Assembly (NCBI GenBank): GCA_029250825.1
Contig: JAQXEN010000050.1
Span: 157,264-221,263 of the forward strand
From: Porticoccaceae bacterium
GTDB lineage: Bacteria > Pseudomonadota > Gammaproteobacteria > Pseudomonadales > Porticoccaceae
Reading direction: 5' to 3'
DNA: 64,000 bases
Positions 56,787 through 64,000 of this stretch are shown piece by piece; position 1 is the stretch's first letter; each line of letters starts with the position of its first letter. The notes under the pieces were generated by a model. It was given only the letters and a program-made list of their open reading frames with translations, was not told the DNA's origin and made no database searches. Position numbers and translations under genes: made by a program.

Positions 56787-57803
56787 ATGCATGTAGCGAT
56801 AAAAGAAGCACCTAAATCACTAATACAAAATAAGCATGAGTTATTTAGATCCACAGACCTAGATGAAACTCGCTCATTGGTTGGAGATGTCTACTGCGAC
56901 CATAAATTGCAAATTTCTAGTGGCGCGTTGGATGCCTTTCATTACCACATTCCCTTTGATGGTATCAGTTTCAACTACATGGGCTACGGCGCAGAATGTA
57001 TTATTGAGCCGGGCTGTCTGGGTGATTTTTATCTGCTTCAACTGCCTTTAAAGGGCACTGCTACTATATTTGCGGATGGTCGCGAGTTTCAGTCACACCC
57101 AGGCAAAGCCAGCATTCTAAATCCAAACTCTTACACCAAAATGCGCTGGTCCGGAGGTTGCGAGCAACTACTAGTTCAAATAGAAAAACGTAAAGTTAAT
57201 AGTAGTCTTGCGGGCTACGTGGGTAGAAAATTTTGTGAAGAGGTTTCGTTTAATCCTAATATTAGCGAAAACGATGAGAAGCAATCCGCTTGGTGGCGGC
57301 ATGTGGTTTCGTTTATCCGCGAGTACAATCAGGCCAATAGTTTTTATCAAACCCAATGCGTATTAAATAATGAACTCGACACCATCGTTAAAAATTTACT
57401 CTTCACACTAGATCACAATCATAGTGAAACTCTGGTCACTACTGACAGAGCGGTGCTGCCAAAGCATGTCCATCAAGCGACTGAGCATATACGTGAACAT
57501 TTTAGTGAGAACCTAAGCATTCATGACTTAGTCAAACTAACCGGCGTCAGTGAGCGCTGTTTATTTGAGGGGTTTAAGCAAAATTTAACCGTAACCCCAA
57601 TGCAGTTTTTGATGCAGACCCGTCTCAAAAATGTTCGCGGCGAGCTACTAAAAAACTCCTTTGACGACTTTGGAAATATTACTCAGGTTGCGCTAGATAA
57701 TGGCTTTACACAGCTGGGTCGTTTTTCGTCTTACTATAAAGATATGTTCGGTGAGCTGCCTTCTCAAACCGTCAAGGGCCGAAAGAACTGCCCTGACGCT
57801 TAA
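56787..57803 (+). CDS. AraC-family regulator with cupin-like AraC_binding_2 domain
   Basis: 338 residues from ATG 56787; a TTG four codons upstream is possible and neither start has a clear ribosome site. The N-terminal part (about 40-200, FDGISFNYMGYGAECIIEPG, FYLLQLPLKGTATI, GKASILNPNSYTKMRWSGGC) is of the FeaR/AraC_binding_2 type. The C-terminal DNA-binding domain has NLSIHDLVKLTGVSERCLFEGF and NITQVALDNGFTQLGRFSSYY. It is divergent from the TonB receptor gene and likely activates it. Matching direct repeats before 59093 suggest a second target. Confidence 0.87.
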   Translation: MHVAIKEAPKSLIQNKHELFRSTDLDETRSLVGDVYCDHKLQISSGALDAFHYHIPFDGISFNYMGYGAECIIEPGCLGDFYLLQLPLKGTATIFADGREFQSHPGKASILNPNSYTKMRWSGGCEQLLVQIEKRKVNSSLAGYVGRKFCEEVSFNPNISENDEKQSAWWRHVVSFIREYNQANSFYQTQCVLNNELDTIVKNLLFTLDHNHSETLVTTDRAVLPKHVHQATEHIREHFSENLSIHDLVKLTGVSERCLFEGFKQNLTVTPMQFLMQTRLKNVRGELLKNSFDDFGNITQVALDNGFTQLGRFSSYYKDMFGELPSQTVKGRKNCPDA

Positions 57804-57833
57804 CCTCGAGAACAGTTGTTAAAAACCAAAAAT

Positions 57834-59093
57834 TTAAAGTCGGTTTACATCTGTTTGGCGATAAAAATCTCTCCAAATAAACCAGAAAATTCGACTCTTT
57901 AGAGTTTCTACTCTTGCCATAGTGCCTGCGTTACTGTTGCCAAATATATCTATCTGACTAATCACTTGGCCACTGTCATTATAAAAGGCAACCAGAGAAT
58001 CATGCTGCGCTGCGTAATACAATATTACGTCCCGTTCGCCAATTACGATATTTAACAGACCACCCTGTTCTGAGACAAAATCTTTGGTATAGGCGACATA
58101 ATCATTGCCGACATTTATGCCATAGACCATCTGCTTGATGGGCAGGCGGTCATCGAACTCATGAATGGTTGGAAATGCCGGCTGATCAGACTGCCACTGC
58201 AGGGTTTTTACTGCCATCAGCATCATGCCATCGCGAACCACCGTATCGAACAACCGGACCAGAGCATTATCACTCTGCTGTTCGATATTGTTGATAAACA
58301 CCTGACCATCGGGATAGAGCTGCTTAAAGGCACCAAATGGCATTCTCAGGGTTGGCCACTCAGTCATGCGTGTGCCCTGCTCGCCATCCCTCTCCGCGGC
58401 ACCCCAGAACTGCTGTATTGGCTCACCGCTATTCATGTCCCACATCACCAGATTGTTACGCAACTGCGTCATCACCTTCAACTCAAGTGGTTCACCTTTC
58501 AGCTCTGGGGTATAGGCTATCCCCATATTAGTCAGCCCACAGTAGGTCATTACCACCGGCTTGCCGCCAATCTCGCCGCCATCAACAATATGAGGCTGCA
58601 GGAGATAATAATCCGCGTAAGCACGGGCGCCGTCATCGCTTTCGAGCACTAACATTTCGATTTCATCAACCGAATCAAACTCCGGTTTTTCATATGCTGC
58701 GTGTTTCATCTGCTGAAGGAATTTGGGCGCCTCTTCAACAGATACAAACAGGGCTTGGCCATCAAACTGCTGAGGTCGAAACATCAAGAGCGTGTTTAGC
58801 ATTCCTGAATACCCGTTAAACAGGCAGATGAAGACTAAACCGATCACCAGACCTCGAGGCATAATATGGCGATTTTTAAACCAGATCAGCACACTGCCAA
58901 ACAGGGCAAGCAATGTTAAAACTGTTATCAACCAGCGGTTGTACCAAATAAACATGGTGAACTCGCGGCTCGATTGAACCAGCCATTGGCTGATATCAGC
59001 AAGATCTTTGAACAGGAAAAATCCGCCGACTTGGGCCGCAATCATTAGCAGCCAGAAAGACAGTTTGGTGATTTTTAATGCTGATAGAGCCAT
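57834..59093 (-). CDS. DUF3179 membrane-anchored protein
   Basis: 419 residues. Three N-terminal hydrophobic segments (about 8-28, 50-71, 80-104) are followed by a large soluble part, probably periplasmic. The segment MTYCGLTNMGIAYTPELKGE, LRNNLVMWDMNSGEPIQQFWG is the hallmark of DUF3179, with the conserved Cys. The function of the family is unknown. GAAGGC precedes ATG. It is convergent with the AraC gene (30 bp between stops), and its promoter region carries the same repeat pair as the TonB receptor gene. Confidence 0.82.
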   Translation of the reverse strand: MALSALKITKLSFWLLMIAAQVGGFFLFKDLADISQWLVQSSREFTMFIWYNRWLITVLTLLALFGSVLIWFKNRHIMPRGLVIGLVFICLFNGYSGMLNTLLMFRPQQFDGQALFVSVEEAPKFLQQMKHAAYEKPEFDSVDEIEMLVLESDDGARAYADYYLLQPHIVDGGEIGGKPVVMTYCGLTNMGIAYTPELKGEPLELKVMTQLRNNLVMWDMNSGEPIQQFWGAAERDGEQGTRMTEWPTLRMPFGAFKQLYPDGQVFINNIEQQSDNALVRLFDTVVRDGMMLMAVKTLQWQSDQPAFPTIHEFDDRLPIKQMVYGINVGNDYVAYTKDFVSEQGGLLNIVIGERDVILYYAAQHDSLVAFYNDSGQVISQIDIFGNSNAGTMARVETLKSRIFWFIWRDFYRQTDVNRL

Positions 59094-59198
59094 GGGATTG
59101 CCTTCGCTTTTTACTCAGGAGACCTTGATTCTCACTGAGATAGTGTCAGTTGGATGTTTTTCCCGGTAGTTTAAGGAGTAATGATATTAGCAAGTATG

Positions 59199-59229
59199 CA
59201 TTTACCGCACTCACTATTCAGTTACTGCG
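59199..59229. promoter_or_regulatory. Candidate AraC-type direct-repeat operator before the DUF3179 gene
   Basis: CATTTACCGCA (59199-59209) and CAGTTACTGCG (59219-59229) are 20 bp apart and 8 of 11 identical. The right copy equals the site at 56687-56697, and the left copy shares TATGCA-TTAC-GC with the context of that site. They lie 106-136 bp upstream of the DUF3179 start. Confidence 0.5.
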
Positions 59230-59346
59230 GCTTAATTTCTCAGCGTTAAGAAATCAGCGTTTTACAGTGATTGGGGAGCTTTGTAGGAGCTTATGGAAGC
59301 TAGAGATTAGGTCTCACTAGAAAAAAATAAATACATCCCTATTTTA

Positions 59347-60378
59347 TTAGAGACCGTTAAAGGTAAGGCCAATCTGAAATACAACATCAGGTGCTGTATC
59401 CACCACGATATCTTCGCTAACCGATATATCCAACACCCAGTCATCGTCTAAACCCAGAGCAGCACCCAGTACCAGCTGTGCTGAGTTATCCCCGAGCTCC
59501 GTTAAGGCACTGTTGTAGAAGGCACTATGAAAATCAATCTGCGCCTTAAAACTAACCCTTTGATTAAAACGCCAAGCAATGGTTGAAGAACCATAGGCCA
59601 CCCAGTCCTCTCGAGTAGCATTTAACAACTCTCCACTACTCATCCACAGCGCTCCAAAACTGGCATGCAGGTTAATATTATACTTTTCAGATAGCCCCTG
59701 ATCGCTAACATTGACCCCCAAAAACACATCGGTTGATCCAGATCCCAGCAGTGAATCAGCATCCCCTGTGGGTAATTTAAGGCCTCCGCGCAGGGCCCAT
59801 TGTCGGGTCGCAGCATTTGATAGCTGATAGGCCAGACTCATACTGATATCACCAATGCCATCAGTGGATTTCTGCAGATCGGTCAAGCCTGTGCCATTGT
59901 CGATATAGCTAAATTGCAATTGGTTCTTGGGTACATAGGACCGAATACCATCGGGTAAGTTAAAAAACTGATGCCAATGGTCAATAAATGTATCGAGTCT
60001 ACCGCTCTCATGGCTTAGATAGGGTATATCAAAACCCAGCTCAAGATTATTTCCCAGACCCTGGCGCCAGTGTAAATTCAATCTATGTGTTTCCCCATCG
60101 AGAACAATGGATTCATTGGCACTACTGCTAATTGTGGAATGATTTGCAGCGTCGAGTTGCACCCGCAACTGGGATGTTTTTGGGATCAGCAGCTGAGCAC
60201 TCTGAGCCGCTGGCAAGCCATAGGCTTGTACAAAAGGACTGCGGTTAGCACTGGCATAGGGCTGGTTCAACTGGCTGGCTATAGCATCCCCGCCAAATAT
60301 CAAAAACCAAATCACAACCCAGCTTGGTGCCAGTCTTATGGCTCTGTATACCCTATTCTGCAAGCGTAATATCCCCAT
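59347..60378 (-). CDS. DUF3187 family protein, probable outer-membrane barrel
   Basis: 343 residues from ATG 60378 (a TTG immediately before is possible). An N-terminal signal peptide ends near residue 34 (VIWFLIFGGDAIASQ). The remainder shows alternating strands: HRLNLHWRQGLGNNLELGFDIPYLSHESG, GIGDISMSLAYQL, LRGGLKLPTGDADSLLGSGSTDVFLGV, typical of the DUF3187 family. Function unknown; location in the outer membrane is inferred from the barrel pattern and the final hydrophobic strand. It lies 253 bp upstream of the DUF3179 gene on the same strand. Confidence 0.8.
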   Translation of the reverse strand: MGILRLQNRVYRAIRLAPSWVVIWFLIFGGDAIASQLNQPYASANRSPFVQAYGLPAAQSAQLLIPKTSQLRVQLDAANHSTISSSANESIVLDGETHRLNLHWRQGLGNNLELGFDIPYLSHESGRLDTFIDHWHQFFNLPDGIRSYVPKNQLQFSYIDNGTGLTDLQKSTDGIGDISMSLAYQLSNAATRQWALRGGLKLPTGDADSLLGSGSTDVFLGVNVSDQGLSEKYNINLHASFGALWMSSGELLNATREDWVAYGSSTIAWRFNQRVSFKAQIDFHSAFYNSALTELGDNSAQLVLGAALGLDDDWVLDISVSEDIVVDTAPDVVFQIGLTFNGL

Positions 60379-60886
60379 CAACTTACCACTTAGTCATCAT
60401 TGCAATTAATGGTGGCTGCGCTTCACCAGAACGATGCAGATCCCTGCGTAGAATTATCTCGAGGTTTTTAAAAACCCAATCACTCAGTGGGACTTTATTC
60501 ATAATTGTTCTCTATTATGTTTTCCACCGGAGGCTTTTTAGCAACTGTGCCCGAGGCCGGCAATATAGACCTTCCGGAGTATATCAAAATAATCTTTAGC
60601 GGCATTTCAATTATCTAAGCATCGATTTAAAGCGCAGTAACAAGGACCTGCTGCGGACCACATAAGACTCCTCACCGCCGCTCGGCATGGCAAGGCAAGG
60701 CAGGTGGAGAGATATAAAAGGGACTCTAACAAGGTTAAGCAAGCTAAAGTGAATTAAGTGAATTAAGTGAATTAAGAGGATTAACTAGGATAAAAAAATA
60801 GCATCGCAAGAAAGGCTTAGGCTCGAGCGCTCTAACAATCTGCTCAACCCCAATCACAGGTTGAGCGCCGACAACCTTGCTACCGA
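60379..60886. other. Gene-free region
   Basis: About 0.5 kb without a credible gene. It contains three perfect tandem copies of GTGAATTAA (60749-60775) and a GCTCAACC/GGTTGAGC hairpin at 60842-60867, 20 bp past the H-NOX stop, which has no U-tract on the H-NOX strand. Confidence 0.5.
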
Positions 60887-61435
60887 CTAATCACGCATCT
60901 GAGACAGTAAAAAGCGCTCACAGGAACCAGACTTATCACCCAAGCTCTCACGCTGCACATGCAATTTTTCACCATAATAAGCCGCACAGCCCTGAATCAA
61001 ACCCTCGGCCACATCCCCCAGACAGCGAGGTGACTCATAGATCAGTTCCATTGTGGTGTCAGTATATTTAGTGCATTTGAAGGCTGGAGGTGATGCATCC
61101 GGATAGAGCTTTCTCACTTCCACATGAATAAAGCCATCGACCTTTTGTAACAAATCAAATGACGAAGTAAGCCCCTCAATCCACTGGGGATAGGCCGCTA
61201 TCAGTTCAGCAAACAGATACATGCCAAAGGTTTTGGTGACCTTGGCAACTGCGACATTAGTCTTTTTGCTCAGCACAACGATCATATTGATCAATTCCAT
61301 ATGATCGTAGACACCCATAGTGGTATAGATTCCACCGCTGGCTGGAGCCGCCTCCTCGATGACTTCCTCCACCATATCTAGTCCATAACGCTCCTCTACT
61401 AAATAGAGAAACGATGTAAATATCATCCCTTTCAA
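60887..61435 (-). CDS. H-NOX haem nitric-oxide sensor, TTG start
   Basis: 182 residues when started at TTG 61433-61435, which has AGGGGG six bases upstream and gives the family N-terminus MKGMIF. A longer ATG reading from 61567 adds 44 residues unlike any H-NOX. Proximal haem ligand His104 (VDGFIHVEV), Pro117 and Tyr133-x-Ser135-x-Arg137 (YESPR) match canonical His102, Pro115, Y131-S133-R135 with a constant two-residue shift. Position 142, where O2-binding members have Tyr, is Val, so NO rather than O2 is the expected ligand. No histidine kinase or cyclic-di-GMP partner gene is adjacent. Confidence 0.85.
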   Translation of the reverse strand: MKGMIFTSFLYLVEERYGLDMVEEVIEEAAPASGGIYTTMGVYDHMELINMIVVLSKKTNVAVAKVTKTFGMYLFAELIAAYPQWIEGLTSSFDLLQKVDGFIHVEVRKLYPDASPPAFKCTKYTDTTMELIYESPRCLGDVAEGLIQGCAAYYGEKLHVQRESLGDKSGSCERFLLSQMRD

Positions 61436-61825
61436 ATGAACCCCCTGAAAATGGATCTGATAAGCATTTAGTACCGCAGATTTTGGCGTGCCTTGAGCAC
61501 CAGTGCCTTTCATGTAAGCTCCATATTCGTGCATTCCCTTTACTTGCAGCCTTCGAACCAGACACAACCCAGAGAAATTTAGTTATCTCTGGGCGCAAGA
61601 ATAGTTAATTATATTTATAACCTTAGTCGCAATATCCTAGTTTTTCTGGTTTTAAAGTGAAATGCTGGTAGCTCATACAACTCGCGGGGCTCAGCGAGCA
61701 GTTATCAGCATCAATTTGAGTAACGGAGATAGATGGAAGCTTAAATGATCAATATTTTCGGCTCTTAAATCTAGGAAGCAGAAGCACTCATCACCAACCG
61801 ACACCCATCAACTGAAAGACCTTCG
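61436..61825. other. Intergenic region upstream of the H-NOX gene
   Basis: 390 bp. The H-NOX frame stays open from 61435 back to 61567 (MHEYGAYMKGTG region), but codons there show no family likeness; this is probably leader sequence. No promoter motif or FNR/NnrR-type palindrome was identified by eye. Confidence 0.45.
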
Positions 61826-62941
61826 CTATACCTCGAGTCCTGCTAGTGTCTGCTTATATATAACCTGAGCATGGTTTAGAACAGACATTCGCCACTCCGG
61901 TTGGGAGGGATTAAACCGTTCAATCATTTTAGTACGAACAACGGTGGCATCTTTAGCATCAGGGTCATCACAGGTGAATCGCAACCATCTATCCATCATC
62001 AGCCCGGCATAAACCGCGCCATTCCCATAAGTCCCTAACTCAATAATCACCCCTGTCGCTTCCACCTCCATACTCTCAAGCAAGGCAGACAACCCATGAA
62101 TAATAATGCCCTTAAATTCCGGGGCTACATCGGGGTTTTGGAATGCACCGCCTTCCTCAATACGCTCCTTACCCCATAGAGCGCAAGCTCGCCAATATGC
62201 AGCGCTATTTTTTGGATGGTGACAGATCAAAAAAGGTTCGCCAAAGGGGCCGAGACCGGTGTGCCAATCAATGACCGCAACTTTCTTGACGGTGCTAACG
62301 TAGGTTTCAATGATATTACGTAGATTGGTCGTCGACCACTCTGCCTCTGTTCCTCCAAACATAAGGCCGTCGGGCTGCTGGTATTGCCCTTGAACAATTG
62401 ACGCAAGGCCCGCAACTTTGCCGTGCTGTTGTTCATAGGCTGCAAGTTTTTCACCGATAGTGGCGCAATCTCCCTCGGTCATTTTCTCGGTTAATAATAT
62501 CGGGTGCTGCGCCATATAGTGAGCGTTGTCAGGATGGTCTTGGTGATCAAAAAAATTGCGATTGAGATCAACATTATTCTCATTAGTGCGGCTGTTGTGG
62601 GCCCAACCATAGGGATTGTTGGCGTGAACAAATAAAACTGCTGTACCCTTTGGTAAGTGCTGATACTGCTTCTCCAGTATCCATTGAATCATTGTTGCCG
62701 AACCAGATGCTGCCTCCAAACCATGAGTGCCACAGATTGCCATACAGAGATGGGTTGCGTTATCTGGGCCAAACCATGCCACATCACAGCTCAAGGGTTT
62801 ATCCTCAGATGTAAGCCCATGGGGATTGACACGTGAATCTACTCTAACTCCCGCGTTATCACATGCCTCAAGAAATTTTCTGCGGCCTTCATCATAGCTT
62901 TCTGCAAAACAATCTCGCAATAAGCGATAGTTTAAAATCAT
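61826..62941 (-). CDS. DUF2817 / M14-like zinc carboxypeptidase family protein
   Basis: 371 residues. Zinc-site residues of the M14 fold are visible: His and Glu in CGTHGLEAASGS (about 69-80) and His in VIDWHTGLGPFGEP (about 218). NNPYGWAHNSRTNENNVDLNRNF is typical of DUF2817/AstE-like proteins, and the C-terminal IIELGTYGNGAVYAGLM provides the catalytic Glu position. No signal peptide, so cytoplasmic. Substrate unknown (peptide or N-acyl amino acid are possible). AAGGAC precedes ATG. Confidence 0.83.
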   Translation of the reverse strand: MILNYRLLRDCFAESYDEGRRKFLEACDNAGVRVDSRVNPHGLTSEDKPLSCDVAWFGPDNATHLCMAICGTHGLEAASGSATMIQWILEKQYQHLPKGTAVLFVHANNPYGWAHNSRTNENNVDLNRNFFDHQDHPDNAHYMAQHPILLTEKMTEGDCATIGEKLAAYEQQHGKVAGLASIVQGQYQQPDGLMFGGTEAEWSTTNLRNIIETYVSTVKKVAVIDWHTGLGPFGEPFLICHHPKNSAAYWRACALWGKERIEEGGAFQNPDVAPEFKGIIIHGLSALLESMEVEATGVIIELGTYGNGAVYAGLMMDRWLRFTCDDPDAKDATVVRTKMIERFNPSQPEWRMSVLNHAQVIYKQTLAGLEV

Positions 62942-64000
62942 CTGTTAGTCCTTTAATGTGGAAATTGGCAGTAGGTTGAATTTTTCAGGCAAGCCTTGAT
63001 TAGCTCACGCGCTACGATTAACTATAGGTGGGATTCACATATTTTCAACCGAAGGCTTAAGAAGAGCTTCTAACGCTATAAAGAAATCGGCGCCGAGTCC
63101 GGGGACGGTCAATTGCTCAGCCAGACCGGTTATTATTTACATGCTAAAATGATTTACCGCCTATCATTAAGACTGCACTTTTTTATCAAGACATATCCGG
63201 CAATTCATATACCGCTATGGGATAGCACTGATTATTAGGGTAGTTTGGTTTTTGTGTCGCTAGAAAGCGGGCAGAGTAATCATGTTTGATTAAGTAAAAA
63301 TCAACGAAAGGATTGTGAGTCTCTAGCAATAGATATGGTATGACGCAGGTGGTGTGAGGCAAAAAATTGGCTATCGTCTCAACAGCGTGTGAGAGGTGTC
63401 TTGGATGACCTGGTCAACTTGAGAATTGGCGTCATACTTAGTTTCGACGGCAGGGTTTCCCTAACAAACTGTGGTTTGCCATGACTCTGATGGGGCTACG
63501 TCGTTCTGGTCGCCGTTTAAATTCCGCCGCAGGCATAATTTTTATGTGGTAGTTTTTATACAGTTCTTATACACCCAGAAAAAGGGCAAACAATGAATAG
63601 CGTAACTAGTTGTTTTGAAAGGGAGAATTTGGTCGGGACGGCATGGCCTGAACTAACACTATAAACTACTGATATATATGTATTTAATTATTTATACTGC
63701 GAAATGTACCGTAACATATACCGCAATAAACTTTTGTACTACTCAGCTGCTCGACGCTTAAATTTCCTAAAAACCCCGTAAAATCATCCAATTCTCAGAT
63801 ACGCCGACCCCACCCCGGGGGTACCCCCACTTTTTCAACTGGGACTCCTAATACACACATGTATTACTAATACACACAAACAAAGAATTGATAAAATGAT
63901 TTCCTAAAAGGAATTGCAACATGGAATTAGGTCATCGTCACCACAGAAATCAATCTAAAAGATACAACGATCAGAGATGAAAAGTACGCTCATACAAATC
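62942..64000. other. Gene-free 3' end of the window
   Basis: About 1.06 kb where no frame above 60 codons looks coding. Visible structure: GTATGACGC (63338-63346) and its complement GCGTCATAC (63429-63437); CCCCGGGGGTACCCCC around 63814-63830; TAATACACACA twice near 63850-63880. It may be the decayed flank of a mobile element or the leader of a gene beyond the window. Confidence 0.45.

Noticed and set aside
63095..63115. REP-like GTCCGGGGACGGTC motif suggesting a RAYT element
   Set aside because: Only one copy was seen, with no hairpin partner and no Y1 transposase gene in the window.

Overview
The window looks like chromosomal DNA of a marine, aerobic, lipid-degrading gammaproteobacterium. 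The ArsC-like/dapD pair, the POT peptide transporter, the TonB-dependent receptor, imuAB under a LexA box and the DUF3179/DUF3187 proteins would fit the Cellvibrionales/SAR92-Halieaceae neighbourhood, but this is inferred from gene content only and no marker gene is present. No rRNA or tRNA gene, CRISPR array, intact insertion sequence or prophage was recognised.

Layout. 1-1259: end of an ArsC/Spx-like gene and dapD (lysine biosynthesis). 1367-16916: fatty-acid and alkyl-ester metabolism: a divergent high-molecular-weight FabG/thiolase pair, an alpha/beta hydrolase, FadD, an anchored beta-propeller-like protein, a secreted alkyl sulfatase, a thiolase/17beta-HSD4-type SDR/MaoC operon with an XRE-MmyB-type regulator, a GNAT and a POT transporter. 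17146-24196: two pairs of acyl-CoA dehydrogenase genes on opposite strands, with a DUF1295 membrane enzyme and an HSL-type hydrolase. 24347-34958: a long leftward operon (AtuA, carboxylase beta, enoyl-CoA hydratase, biotin-carrying carboxylase alpha, GST, FadH), preceded by an MFS transporter. This resembles the acyclic-terpene (atu) pathway. 35281-36829: a stand-alone SCP2 protein and a fifth acyl-CoA dehydrogenase.

37112-42580 is repeat-rich: a lipoprotein with a slippery Gly/Ser linker, dispersed and tandem repeats, a 158-bp inverted repeat, an AraC regulator, LexA-controlled imuA-imuB (imuB without a normal start codon), and a 42-bp tandem hairpin array that begins inside imuB. 42580-49860: an acyl-CoA synthetase, a three-gene glucosylglycerate (compatible solute) operon (phosphatase, synthase, GH13_18 phosphorylase) and metY. 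50020-57803: a second catabolic island (SDR, CrtI-like oxidoreductase, Baeyer-Villiger-type monooxygenase, structured intergenic element, TonB receptor, divergent AraC regulator). 57834-64000: DUF3179 and DUF3187 proteins, an H-NOX sensor read from a TTG start, a DUF2817 M14-like peptidase and about 1 kb without a recognisable gene.

How it works together. The gene set suggests uptake, activation (acyl-CoA synthetases), carboxylation, paired dehydrogenation and beta-oxidation of branched isoprenoid or steroid-like carbon. One predicted regulon is visible in the DNA: paired direct repeats 20 bp apart lie upstream of both the TonB receptor and the DUF3179 gene, on either side of the AraC regulator gene.
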